From positions 1 through 61,904 of the forward strand of contig NZ_CCXI01000062.1 in NCBI RefSeq assembly GCF_000820705.1: a stretch of DNA of 61,904 nt, read 5' to 3'. Of the stretch, positions 28,825-37,150 are shown piece after piece (positions within the stretch are counted from its first letter, which is position 1; each line of letters opens with the position of its first letter). The DNA is from Clostridium polynesiense. Lineage in GTDB: Bacteria; Bacillota; Clostridia; Clostridiales; Clostridiaceae. The notes under the pieces are model-generated. The model ran no database searches. It saw only the letters and a program-made list of their open reading frames with translations, and was not told the origin of the DNA. Both the position numbers and the translations under genes were made by a program.

Positions 28825-29460
28825 ATGAAAATTCTAATTATAGGCGGTGGAAAACTGCCAGAGAAAGAAACTCTTATTAAAGAATACGGAGAAAGCGATT
28901 ATGTTATTTGTGCAGATAAAGGCGGAGAATACCTGTTTAATGCCGGGTTGAATCCTACTATATTAATAGGAGACCTAGATTCTATATCTCAGGAAGCATT
29001 AACAGCATTTAAGCAGAATGAAGTAAAAATAGAAAAATTTCCGGCTGAAAAAGATTATACAGATACAGAACTTTGTGTATATAAAGCTTTAGAGCAAAAT
29101 CCTGACGAAATTATAATGTTAGGATGTACAGGCAGCAGAGTGGATCATCTTTTAGGGAATCTGGGACTTTTGAAACTCTGCTTAGATAGAAATGTTAAAG
29201 CAGTAATAAAGGATGAAAATAATGAAATATTTCTAATAGATAAGCCTTTATTTTTGAAAGGTGAACAAGGAAAACTTATTTCACTTCAGGCCTATTCCTC
29301 TGAAGTTTCTAATATAAACCTTAAAGGAGTAAAATATCCTCTTAAGGGATATAACCTGAAGCCCTGGAGCCCTTTCACCGTGTCAAACGTAATAAATGAT
29401 TCAGAGGTGGAAATTACCTTTACAGAAGGTATATTAATGGTCATTCTTCCCAAGGATTAA
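28825..29460 (+). CDS. thiN: Thiamine diphosphokinase
   Basis: Transfers pyrophosphate from ATP to thiamine, giving the cofactor thiamine diphosphate. The ADKGGEYLFNAGL segment, the GDLDSIS motif, KDYTDTE and GCTGSRVDH are characteristic. I prefer ATG 28825 (10 nt after AAAGGA, product MKILIIGGGKL) to the in-frame ATG 28816 that overlaps the rpe stop. About 211 residues. No thiamine riboswitch is visible upstream, as expected for an internal operon gene. Confidence 0.93.
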   Translation: MKILIIGGGKLPEKETLIKEYGESDYVICADKGGEYLFNAGLNPTILIGDLDSISQEALTAFKQNEVKIEKFPAEKDYTDTELCVYKALEQNPDEIIMLGCTGSRVDHLLGNLGLLKLCLDRNVKAVIKDENNEIFLIDKPLFLKGEQGKLISLQAYSSEVSNINLKGVKYPLKGYNLKPWSPFTVSNVINDSEVEITFTEGILMVILPKD

Positions 29461-29521
29461 AAAGCACACCACAGCTGTATTTGGCATATAATATTACATA
29501 GCATGATACAGGTGATTTAAA

Positions 29522-29680
29522 ATGGGCTTAAACCGTAAAATACGAAATAAAATTGGAATTGCCGTAGCTGCAGTAGGTCTTGGGCTACTCCTAGCTGTGT
29601 TTATGCCCTTTTGGGGATGGATTATAATTGCAGGTTCTGTTTTAATATACATTGGCTGGAATCTCGCAGAACATAAGTAA
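29522..29680 (+). CDS. Uncharacterised small membrane protein, 52 residues
   Basis: ATG 29522 follows ACAGGTGAT with good spacing. The product has a basic N-terminus (NRKIRNK) and two hydrophobic stretches (about residues 10-27 and 30-46) split by PFWGW, so a small two-pass or hairpin membrane protein with the N-terminus inside is predicted. It lies exactly between thiN and spoVM. No family recognised by me; the context suggests, but does not prove, a link to the spore envelope. Confidence 0.7.
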   Translation: MGLNRKIRNKIGIAVAAVGLGLLLAVFMPFWGWIIIAGSVLIYIGWNLAEHK

Positions 29681-29698
29681 TTTCCAGTGGAGGGTAGG

Positions 29699-29767
29699 AT
29701 GAAGATAATTGCAATAAAGCTTCCGAGGTTTTTATCGAAGATTATAAAGTTTATACTAAAAAAATAG
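29699..29767 (+). CDS. spoVM: Stage V sporulation protein SpoVM (22-residue amphipathic peptide)
   Basis: The product begins MKIIAIKLPRFLSKI, very close to the Bacillus SpoVM pattern MKFYTIKLPKFLGGI. SpoVM inserts as an amphipathic helix into the positively curved forespore membrane and recruits SpoIVA (10192). GGAGGGTAGG lies just upstream of the ATG. Its place between thiN and rpmB is also the Bacillus location. At 22 residues it is too short for most gene finders and easily missed. Confidence 0.92.
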   Translation: MKIIAIKLPRFLSKIIKFILKK

Positions 29768-29776
29768 CTATAAAAT

Positions 29777-29812
29777 AAAAAATGCAATTGTATTTTCAAT
29801 TGCATTTTTTAT
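29777..29812. terminator. Bidirectional terminator between spoVM and rpmB
   Basis: A 14-bp perfect stem (AAAAAATGCAATTG with CAATTGCATTTTTT) and a 6-nt loop; A and T tracts serve both convergent genes. Confidence 0.92.
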
Positions 29813-29815
29813 TAG

Positions 29816-30007
29816 CTATATTGCTCTTTCAACTTTTCCAGAACGTAAGCATCTTGTACAAACATGGACTCTTCTTGGTGTTCCATTAACAACTGCTTTA
29901 ACTTTCTTTATATTAGGTACCCAAGTTCTCTTGGATTGACGATGTGAGTGGCTGTATTGAACTCCAGATACAACACCCTTGTTGCATATTTCACACTTTC
30001 TTGACAT
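29816..30007 (-). CDS. rpmB: 50S ribosomal protein L28
   Basis: Begins MSRKCEICNKG, with a second Cys pair CTRCL near the end, so it is a zinc-binding (C+) L28. 63 residues. The start at 30007 is fixed by the GGAGGTG site 8 nt upstream; the longer in-frame start at 30019 would place that site inside the gene. It stands alone, leftward, in a block of rightward genes, as in many Firmicutes. Confidence 0.96.
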   Translation of the reverse strand: MSRKCEICNKGVVSGVQYSHSHRQSKRTWVPNIKKVKAVVNGTPRRVHVCTRCLRSGKVERAI

Positions 30008-30062
30008 ATTAAAAAACACCTCCTTGATTACGGAAGATAAGTTCCTCTTTAAGACAAATTAT

Positions 30063-30092
30063 ATTTTAGCACAGATTTCATAAAATTTGCAA
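30063..30092 (-). promoter_or_regulatory. SigA promoter of rpmB
   Basis: Reading leftward: TTGCAA, an 18-bp spacer and TAAAAT preceded by TGC (extended -10). The leader is about 50 nt to the L28 start. Confidence 0.55.
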
Positions 30093-30143
30093 GCAAAATG
30101 TGCTTTTATATTAATTTAAAAACTAAATTTACTTGTTAATTAT

Positions 30144-30171
30144 TGAATTAATGCAGATATTAATATAGAAT
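30144..30171 (+). promoter_or_regulatory. Putative SigA promoter of the Asp23-fakA unit
   Basis: TTGAAT (30144-30149), a 16-bp spacer and TAGAAT (30166-30171), in the divergent gap between rpmB and the Asp23 gene. Confidence 0.45.
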
Positions 30172-30203
30172 AGACTATATCAGTTAATAAGGAGGATTTA
30201 GAA

Positions 30204-30551
30204 ATGTTAGGATTTTCTAATGACAACGGCCACATATCTTATTCAGAAGAAGTAATTGCAAAAATAGTAGGTCTGTCCACTATGGAGTGTTACGGTGTAG
30301 TTGGTATGGTATCTAAAAGCGCCACTGAAGGATTATGGGAACTAATGAGAATTGAAAATTTAAGCAAAGGTGTAAAAGTAAATTTTAAAAATAATGAGTT
30401 ATATATAAATCTATACGTTATGGTAGAATACGGTACTAAAATTTCCGTTATTGCAAATAATATAATTCAAAAAGTAAGATATAACGTTGAAAATTACACT
30501 GGACTTAAAGTATCAACAATTACAGTGAATGTTCAAGCGGTGAGAGTCTAG
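30204..30551 (+). CDS. Asp23/Gls24 family envelope stress protein (YloU-like)
   Basis: A 115-residue member of the Asp23 family (ISYSEEVIAKIVGLSTMECYGVVGM at the start, a hydrophobic strand LYINLYVMVEYG, and a C-terminal VSTITVNVQAVRV). Family members form membrane-associated filaments or wall-stress proteins in Gram-positives. It is followed within 10 nt by fakA, the same pairing as yloU-yloV in Bacillus, suggesting a shared role in envelope lipids. Confidence 0.92.
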   Translation: MLGFSNDNGHISYSEEVIAKIVGLSTMECYGVVGMVSKSATEGLWELMRIENLSKGVKVNFKNNELYINLYVMVEYGTKISVIANNIIQKVRYNVENYTGLKVSTITVNVQAVRV

Positions 30552-30561
30552 GAGGTTGAAG

Positions 30562-32199
30562 ATGGAATACTTAAAGATAAATGGTGAGCAGTTTTACAAT
30601 ATGGTTGTTCATGCTAACAATAAGCTGGAACAGCAAAAAGAATATGTAAACTCACTGAATGTGTTCCCGGTACCAGATGGAGATACAGGAACAAATATGT
30701 CAATGACATTTAGAGCAGCGGTAAAGGAAATAGAAAATAAGGGAATAAAATCTATTGGTGAGGCTTCAAAAGTTCTTGCTAAAGGTGCTTTAATGGGGGC
30801 CAGAGGTAACTCAGGAGTAATACTTTCTCAAATACTCAGAGGAATCTCTAAAGGACTTGAAAATAAAACAGAGGTAAATGCCCAGGAATTTGCACAAGCT
30901 TTAACAGAAGGGGCAAAGTCTGCATATAAAGCAGTTATGAGGCCTACAGAGGGAACTATATTAACAGTGATTAGAGGTGCTGGAGAAAGTGCTGTTGCTT
31001 CTACTAAGACTGATATGACAGAGCTTATGGAAGAAGTATGCACTCATGCAAAAATTGTATTGGATAAAACTCCTGAAATGCTTCCAGCTTTAAAAAAAGC
31101 AAAAGTAGTTGACTCTGGTGGAATGGGGCTTTTTATTCTGCTTCAGGGAATGTACGAAGCATTAAATCAGGATATAAAAGCAACAATAGAAGAATATCAC
31201 AAGGCATCAGGAAATGTTTCTGTTGCTCACAATTTACAAGATCATGATATTAAATTTGGTTATTGTACTGAATTTATAATATTAGGCGACAGCTCAAAAG
31301 CAGAAGAATTTAAAAATACCATCAATCAGTATGGAGATTCAATGATAGTAGTAGGATATGAAGATGTAATAAAAGTGCATATCCATACCAATGATCCAGG
31401 TACAGTTTTATCAAAAGCAGTTGCCCTTGGAGAATTATCTAAGATAAAGATAGATAATATGAGAGAAGAACATAGAAGTCTTATTGTAGAAGATTCCCAA
31501 GCAGAAAAAGAATATGCATCAGAAGAAGCAGCCAATGAAGAACCTAAAAAATTCGGTTTTATTTCAGTAGCTTCCGGTGAAGGGATTAAAAAGATATTTA
31601 TGGATTTAGGTGTGGACTTTGTTATTGAAGGCGGCCAAACTATGAATCCAAGCACTCAGGATATTATAGAGTGTGTAGATAAGCTAAATGCAGAAAATAT
31701 TTTCATACTTCCAAATAACAAAAATATTATAATGGCAGCTACGCAAGCAGCAGAAATAAGCGAAAAAAATATTGTTGTTATCCCAACTAAAACAATTCCT
31801 CAAGGTGTATCCTGCTTAACTATGTTTAATCCGGAGACGGAACTTCAGGATAATATTAACGAAATGAATGAAGTTATAAGCACAGTTGCTACTGGTTCTA
31901 TAACCTACGCTGTAAGAGACACTGAGATGGATGGAATAGAAATTAAAGAAGGAAACATTTTAGGACTTTTAGAAGGTAAAATAAAAGAAGTTGGACAGGA
32001 CGTTTATAAAGTAACTGAAGAGTTAATTCAGCATATGGTAAATGAAGATTCGGCATTGATTACTTTATTTTATGGTAAAGAATGCGACGAAGCTAAAGCT
32101 GAAGAACTTCGTGCTAAGCTAGAAAATTATCCGGATTTAGATGTACAAAGCTATAACGGCGACCAGCCACTTTATTATTTTATTATTTCTGTAGAATAA
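30562..32199 (+). CDS. fakA: Fatty acid kinase catalytic subunit FakA (DAK2 domain, YloV)
   Basis: Phosphorylates FakB-bound exogenous fatty acids to acyl phosphates for PlsX/PlsY. An N-terminal DAK2 (dihydroxyacetone-kinase-like) nucleotide domain shows PVPDGDTGTNMS and GALMGARGNSGVILSQ; a middle domain and a C-terminal DegV-like domain complete the usual 545 residues. ATG 30562 lies 5 nt after AGGAGG; the in-frame TTG 30556 is too close. A fakB gene is not in the window, but plsX is (41662). Confidence 0.95.
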   Translation: MEYLKINGEQFYNMVVHANNKLEQQKEYVNSLNVFPVPDGDTGTNMSMTFRAAVKEIENKGIKSIGEASKVLAKGALMGARGNSGVILSQILRGISKGLENKTEVNAQEFAQALTEGAKSAYKAVMRPTEGTILTVIRGAGESAVASTKTDMTELMEEVCTHAKIVLDKTPEMLPALKKAKVVDSGGMGLFILLQGMYEALNQDIKATIEEYHKASGNVSVAHNLQDHDIKFGYCTEFIILGDSSKAEEFKNTINQYGDSMIVVGYEDVIKVHIHTNDPGTVLSKAVALGELSKIKIDNMREEHRSLIVEDSQAEKEYASEEAANEEPKKFGFISVASGEGIKKIFMDLGVDFVIEGGQTMNPSTQDIIECVDKLNAENIFILPNNKNIIMAATQAAEISEKNIVVIPTKTIPQGVSCLTMFNPETELQDNINEMNEVISTVATGSITYAVRDTEMDGIEIKEGNILGLLEGKIKEVGQDVYKVTEELIQHMVNEDSALITLFYGKECDEAKAEELRAKLENYPDLDVQSYNGDQPLYYFIISVE

Positions 32200-32226
32200 A
32201 AAATCGCCTAAGGCGATTTTTTTATT
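32198..32226 (+). terminator. Rho-independent terminator after fakA
   Basis: AAAAATCGCCT pairs with AGGCGATTTTT, with a tight loop and a long T run; it overlaps the fakA stop codon. Confidence 0.9.
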
Positions 32227-32239
32227 TAGAGGTGATGAA

Positions 32240-34273
32240 TTGAACATAAATATGGATATTTCAAATTTAAAAGGAGTAGGACCTAAAACCGCCGCTTCTC
32301 TTAAAAAGTGTGGTATTTACACAATTTTAGATTTGCTTTTATACATTCCCAGAGACTATGAATTCGTTAATCAAGATATGGATTTGTCAAATTTTAATGA
32401 GGATGAGAAATATGTTCTAAAGTGCACATACATGGGAGTAGATAAAGAAATAAGAGTAAAGAGCGGAAAATTATTAACTACTCTAAGGTTTCAGCAGGAT
32501 AATCATATAGTATATGGAAAATGGTTTAATCAGCCTTATATAAAAAAAGCTTATAGACAGGGAGAAAAATTATTTCTTCTAGGTAAATATAAAAGGATAG
32601 GAAATAATCTTGAAATTATAAATCCAATTATAAGTAAAAATCTCCTTCAGGAAAAAGGTATTATTGCGAAATATTCTCTAAAAGATGCATTAAGCAATAA
32701 AATTATATCCAAACTCATTCATGGAGTTCTGGACAATATAAAAATCAGGGAAAATCTAACTGAAGGAATAATAAAAAAGTACAATTTAATGCCTCTTGAT
32801 ACTGCAATAAGAAACATTCATTTTCCAAAGGATTCTACGGAACTATCAAGGGCTGTGAACAGGTTAAAATTTCAAGAGCTTTTTTCATATTCTTTAAAAC
32901 TGATAATGATAAAACATCATTTAAAAAACAGTAAAAAAGGAATCCCTTTTACAATGACTAAAGAGTTATCACTTTTCAAGGAAAGTTTACCCTACGCTCT
33001 AACAGAGGCCCAAAGGAGAGTGGTCAGGGAAATACTTATAGACGAAAAGAGAAATTACCCTATGAATAGATTAGTTCAAGGAGATGTGGGAAGCGGTAAA
33101 ACCATAGTTGCCTTAATTGCTTCTTTAAATATATATTATAATGGTTATCAGATTGCTTTTATGGCACCCACAGAAATACTGGCAGAACAGCATTATAAAG
33201 AAAGTAAAAAACTCTTCAAAAACTTTAATATGAATGTTTATCTATTAACTGGAAGCACTGGCCTCTCAGAAAAAAAACGAATTAAAGAGATGCTGAAAAG
33301 AGATGAACCTGCACTAGTAATAGGTACTCATGCTCTGATTGAAGAGGATGTAGTATTTTCTAATCTAGGTTTAATAATTACGGATGAGCAGCATCGTTTT
33401 GGTGTAAATCAAAGGGGACGGTTGATAAATAAGAATGAAGAAGCAGATGTTTTAGTAATGACTGCAACTCCAATACCCAGAACTCTTGCATTATATCTAT
33501 ACAATGATTTAGATATTTCAGTTATAGATGAGCTTCCTCCAGGAAGAAAAAAAATTGAAACTTTGTTTTATGACTTAAATCATAGAAGTAGTGCATATAA
33601 TATCGCTGAAGCCGAGGTGAAAAAAGGAAGGCAGGTGTATATTGTATGTCCTCTAATCGAAGATAATGAAAAATTAGAGCTTAAATCTGTTGAAGCTTTA
33701 TACGAAGAGTTGAAAGAAAAGTTCTTTCAGCATTACAATATTGAAATTCTCCACGGGAAAATGAATCCTAAAGAAAAAGAAAGTATAATGAATAGATTTA
33801 AAGAAAACTCCACTCAAATATTAATTTCTACTACAGTTATTGAAGTTGGAGTAAATGTTCCTAATGCCAGCGTAATGATAATTGAAAATGCAGAGCGGTT
33901 CGGACTTTCACAACTTCACCAGCTTAGAGGCAGAGTAGGGAGAGGGGAATACGAATCTTATTGTATACTGCTGGCTAATGCTAAAAATAATATTACTAAA
34001 AAAAGAATGGAAACATTGGTACAAAGCAGCGACGGCTTCTTCATATCTGAGCAGGATATGAAACTAAGAGGTACAGGAGTAATTTTCGGTACACGGCAAC
34101 ATGGTGATAGTGGATTTATGATAGCTGATATATTAAACGATGCTAATATATTAAAGGCTGCTAATTTGGAAGCACAAACCATATATAATTCCATATTACC
34201 AGAAGAAGTTAAAATCAAAACTGAAATACTAAATAACTTAGAAATCAATTCCAAATACATCTGCTTTAATTAA
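32240..34273 (+). CDS. recG: ATP-dependent DNA helicase RecG
   Basis: Remodels stalled replication forks and Holliday junctions. The N-terminal wedge/OB domain (LKGVGPKTAASLKKCGI) is followed by Walker A GDVGSGKT (about residue 280), DEQHRFGV (Walker B), TATPIPRTLAL and the C-terminal QLRGRVGRG. The start is TTG 32240 behind AGAGGTGA. 677 residues, the normal size. Separate from fakA (terminator between). Confidence 0.96.
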   Translation: MNINMDISNLKGVGPKTAASLKKCGIYTILDLLLYIPRDYEFVNQDMDLSNFNEDEKYVLKCTYMGVDKEIRVKSGKLLTTLRFQQDNHIVYGKWFNQPYIKKAYRQGEKLFLLGKYKRIGNNLEIINPIISKNLLQEKGIIAKYSLKDALSNKIISKLIHGVLDNIKIRENLTEGIIKKYNLMPLDTAIRNIHFPKDSTELSRAVNRLKFQELFSYSLKLIMIKHHLKNSKKGIPFTMTKELSLFKESLPYALTEAQRRVVREILIDEKRNYPMNRLVQGDVGSGKTIVALIASLNIYYNGYQIAFMAPTEILAEQHYKESKKLFKNFNMNVYLLTGSTGLSEKKRIKEMLKRDEPALVIGTHALIEEDVVFSNLGLIITDEQHRFGVNQRGRLINKNEEADVLVMTATPIPRTLALYLYNDLDISVIDELPPGRKKIETLFYDLNHRSSAYNIAEAEVKKGRQVYIVCPLIEDNEKLELKSVEALYEELKEKFFQHYNIEILHGKMNPKEKESIMNRFKENSTQILISTTVIEVGVNVPNASVMIIENAERFGLSQLHQLRGRVGRGEYESYCILLANAKNNITKKRMETLVQSSDGFFISEQDMKLRGTGVIFGTRQHGDSGFMIADILNDANILKAANLEAQTIYNSILPEEVKIKTEILNNLEINSKYICFN

Positions 34274-34342
34274 ACAACAAAAAATTGTAAACTTCCATTA
34301 GTTATGCTAAAATTTTAAATATGACAGTGAAGGAGAGTTCAA

Positions 34343-34903
34343 ATGAGAATAATTTCAGGAAAAGCAAAGGGAAGAAAGCTATTTTCACCTCCTACCAGTG
34401 AAACAAGACCAACTCTTGACAGAGTTAAGGAATCTATGTTCAGTATAATTCAGGGATACATACCTGAAGCAATAGTACTTGACATGTTTTCTGGTACAGG
34501 AAGCTTAGGGCTGGAAGCAGCAAGCAGAGGGGCAAAAGAATGTCATCTTATTGATAAGAGTTCTACAACCTATCCCTATTTAAAACAGAATATTGACCAT
34601 CTAAAATTTAATGATTTCTGTTTTAGCTACAATACAGATGCTTATTCTGCTCTGAAGAAATTCAGCAATATGAATAAGGTTTTTGATGTGATTTTTATAG
34701 ACCCTCCATATTTAAAAAACATGATACCGGAAGCAATCCAGTTCATCTATAAAAACCAGCTTTTAGATAAGGATGGAATTATAGTAACAAAGATTGATTC
34801 TTCTGAGGATATATACGAAGGAATTAATGAATTAATGCTGTCTAATAAGAGAAAATACGGAAACACTACTGTTTGTTTTTATAAGTACGAGGAGGAGCAA
34901 TAA
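34343..34903 (+). CDS. rsmD: 16S rRNA (guanine-966-N2)-methyltransferase RsmD
   Basis: SAM-dependent methylation of G966. The start [12 protein letters not shown], the [12 protein letters not shown] substrate segment, the SAM motif [13 protein letters not shown] and the catalytic DPPY are all present. 186 residues. Its stop overlaps the coaD start, a pairing found in most Firmicutes. Confidence 0.96.
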   Translation: MRIISGKAKGRKLFSPPTSETRPTLDRVKESMFSIIQGYIPEAIVLDMFSGTGSLGLEAASRGAKECHLIDKSSTTYPYLKQNIDHLKFNDFCFSYNTDAYSALKKFSNMNKVFDVIFIDPPYLKNMIPEAIQFIYKNQLLDKDGIIVTKIDSSEDIYEGINELMLSNKRKYGNTTVCFYKYEEEQ

Positions 34904-35385
34904 TGAAAGTTGCAGTTTATCCTGGCAGCTTTGATCCTATTACCAAAGGACACTTGGATATAATAGAAAGAAGCTCTAGAATATTTGATGAAGTAATTGT
35001 GTCAGTTCTTATCAATGTAGATAAAAATAATCTTTTTACCACAGAAGAAAGAGTAGAATTGATAAAAAAAGTCGTAAAACCGTATAAGAATGTAAAAGTA
35101 GAAAGTTTTAACGGATTACTAGTAAACTATATGAAGGAAAAACAATCAAATGTTATCATTAAGGGCCTTAGAGCTCTTTCAGATTTTGAATATGAATTTC
35201 AAATGGCATTGATGAATAACAAATTAGATCCCAGCATCGAAACTGTTTTTATGATGACTAATTCCCAATATTCTTTTATTAGTTCATCATCTATAAAGCA
35301 GGTTGCAAAGTTTGGAGGATGTTTAAAAGATCTTGTTCCTGATGAAATCATAAAAGATATCTTAAATAAGTTTAGAGGTGATTAG
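34903..35385 (+). CDS. coaD: Phosphopantetheine adenylyltransferase
   Basis: Penultimate step of coenzyme A synthesis. The nucleotidyltransferase motif [12 protein letters not shown] (residues 5-16) and the C-terminal [10 protein letters not shown] are diagnostic. 160 residues. It lies in the usual rsmD-coaD pair and overlaps the start region of the next gene. Confidence 0.97.
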   Translation: MKVAVYPGSFDPITKGHLDIIERSSRIFDEVIVSVLINVDKNNLFTTEERVELIKKVVKPYKNVKVESFNGLLVNYMKEKQSNVIIKGLRALSDFEYEFQMALMNNKLDPSIETVFMMTNSQYSFISSSSIKQVAKFGGCLKDLVPDEIIKDILNKFRGD

Positions 35386-35386
35386 T

Positions 35387-35911
35387 ATGGAGGTTATGCA
35401 GCTATTAGAATATCTTCAGGATATTGTGGAGTCGGCTCCAAAGGTTCCTATCACTGGAAAGGTACTTGTTGACAAAAAAGAACTCACAGAAGTTCTAGAT
35501 CAGATATTTAATTATCTTCCTGATGATATAAAAAAGGCTCAATGGATCGTTAGTGAAAAAGAAAGAATAATGGCCGAAGCAAAAAAAGAGTATGAGACAA
35601 TAAAAAATGATACTATGGACATGATTAAAAAACAGGTGGAAAATCATGATATCACTAAAGAAGCTCAAATTAAAGGCCAGGAAATAATCAGCGCAGCTCA
35701 AAGAGATGCTAAGGCAATTCGATTGGGCGCTAGAGATTATGCAGATGAAATCTTGTGCCAGCTGGAAAAAGAATTAGAACTTAAAACCAATGAAATCATT
35801 AATTCTATAAAAGTGAATGTGGAAAATTTAGCAGTTCAGCTGACAGAGGATATTTCAAGTTCTTCTTCAGATATACGGGAAAACATAAAAGAATTAAGAT
35901 CTATCAAATAA
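35387..35911 (+). CDS. Coiled-coil protein of unknown function downstream of coaD
   Basis: A 174-residue, highly charged protein. The first 50 residues (PKVPITGKVLVDKKELTEVL and PDDIKKAQWIV) recall proteins often annotated as ATPase or DivIVA-like in clostridial genomes. The rest is a long predicted coiled coil resembling ATP synthase subunit b/E by composition only. ATG 35387 has GAGGTGAT upstream. Its 3' end overlaps the 3' end of convergent ylbJ by 18 bp. Function unknown. Confidence 0.8.
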   Translation: MEVMQLLEYLQDIVESAPKVPITGKVLVDKKELTEVLDQIFNYLPDDIKKAQWIVSEKERIMAEAKKEYETIKNDTMDMIKKQVENHDITKEAQIKGQEIISAAQRDAKAIRLGARDYADEILCQLEKELELKTNEIINSIKVNVENLAVQLTEDISSSSSDIRENIKELRSIK

Positions 35912-37036
35912 AACATCAACTACATATATAAATAAGCTTAGCACAAGTAATACCATAAAGGGGATTAATATTACTGAATTACCTGCATTGCCGTTACTAA
36001 AGGCTGAAACAGTGCTTAAACTAACAGAAACCACAAAGAAAGTTATAATAAAACTTATAATACCCTGAAGCATTTTTCTATATAAATATCTAAAAAATTT
36101 AAAACAGGAATGCTTATAACAAAAGGAATGTACCTGTGCTAATATGGAAAATCCGCTGAAACTGCATAAAAAGCTGGCAAGGCTCAATTTAACTACCAGA
36201 TTAATCTCTGCTTTAGAAAGCAAATAGCATCCGTTAGTTATTTCCAGCATACCCAATAATAATGAATTTAATAGATTCTTATCCAGCTTCAATATTTGGG
36301 ATAGTTCATTGGTAAAATAAATATATAAATAATTATTTTTTATTATGGGAATGATAACCGAAAATAATATTACAAAACCTGCAACGCTTATGCAGGTTTT
36401 TGTTGCATCTTCAAGGGATTGCTTCATGGCAAATCCTAAATTTACATTATTTTTATTCTTTGCTATTGAGATTTTAATAGTACTTTTTGATGGAGAAAGT
36501 ATAATTGACATTATAAAACATGACAGATAGTTTGCTACAAGAAGTAGATACCCAAGGTAAGTGTTCCCAAACATAACTGTGGCAACGGAACCGATTATAA
36601 ATAGGGGACTGGTATTAGTTGCTATATTTAACAATCTTACATATTCCTCGCTGCTGATATATCCTTCATCATAGAGAATGGTACTGTATTTTGCACCTAA
36701 GGGGTAACCACATAAAATGCTTATAGTTAAAGCTAAACTACACTGTTTTGATAACCTTAGAGGAATACACAAAATAGGTCCTACGGTTTTTGAATACAGA
36801 TTAATGCCATCATAGCAAATAAGCATATTACATACCACTAAAAAAGGAAACAAGGTTGGAAATATTGAACCCATAAAGAGTTTTAAACCTGAGGTGGCAG
36901 ATTCTATGGATACCTTGGGATATAAAAGAAGGTATACTATTATCATCGTAAAAACTATGCAGTAGAATATATTAAACCTCTTGGTATATAATAATGCTAA
37001 AATAATAACAATTAAAACCAATGAAACTATTATCAT
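35894..37036 (-). CDS. ylbJ: Sporulation integral membrane protein YlbJ
   Basis: A polytopic membrane protein of about eight to ten segments with nucleoside-transporter-like gate motifs (LKLFMGSIFPTLFPFLVV, LCGYPLGAKY). In Bacillus ylbJ is a SigE-controlled gene needed for heat-resistant spores. 380 residues. It has a GGGGG ribosome binding site and a leftward orientation. It lies next to tmcAL (ylbM), preserving the Bacillus coaD-ylbJ-ylbM neighbourhood. Confidence 0.93.
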   Translation of the reverse strand: MIIVSLVLIVIILALLYTKRFNIFYCIVFTMIIVYLLLYPKVSIESATSGLKLFMGSIFPTLFPFLVVCNMLICYDGINLYSKTVGPILCIPLRLSKQCSLALTISILCGYPLGAKYSTILYDEGYISSEEYVRLLNIATNTSPLFIIGSVATVMFGNTYLGYLLLVANYLSCFIMSIILSPSKSTIKISIAKNKNNVNLGFAMKQSLEDATKTCISVAGFVILFSVIIPIIKNNYLYIYFTNELSQILKLDKNLLNSLLLGMLEITNGCYLLSKAEINLVVKLSLASFLCSFSGFSILAQVHSFCYKHSCFKFFRYLYRKMLQGIISFIITFFVVSVSLSTVSAFSNGNAGNSVILIPFMVLLVLSLFIYVVDVLFDRS

Positions 37037-37115
37037 AAGAACCCCCGGAAAATTAATTTATGATTAGCTAATTATATTTTGACCGTAATTAATTTATCAC
37101 TAGGGAGTAATATAA

Positions 37116-37150
37116 AAAGTCCTATTACAAATAAATAGGACTTTTTATAT
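37116..37150 (-). terminator. Terminator of tmcAL, overlapping its last codons
   Basis: TAAAAAGTCCTATT pairs with AATAGGACTTTTTA around a short A-rich loop. The coding strand of the stem encodes the last residues of TmcAL (the SPIYL end) and its stop. Confidence 0.85.
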
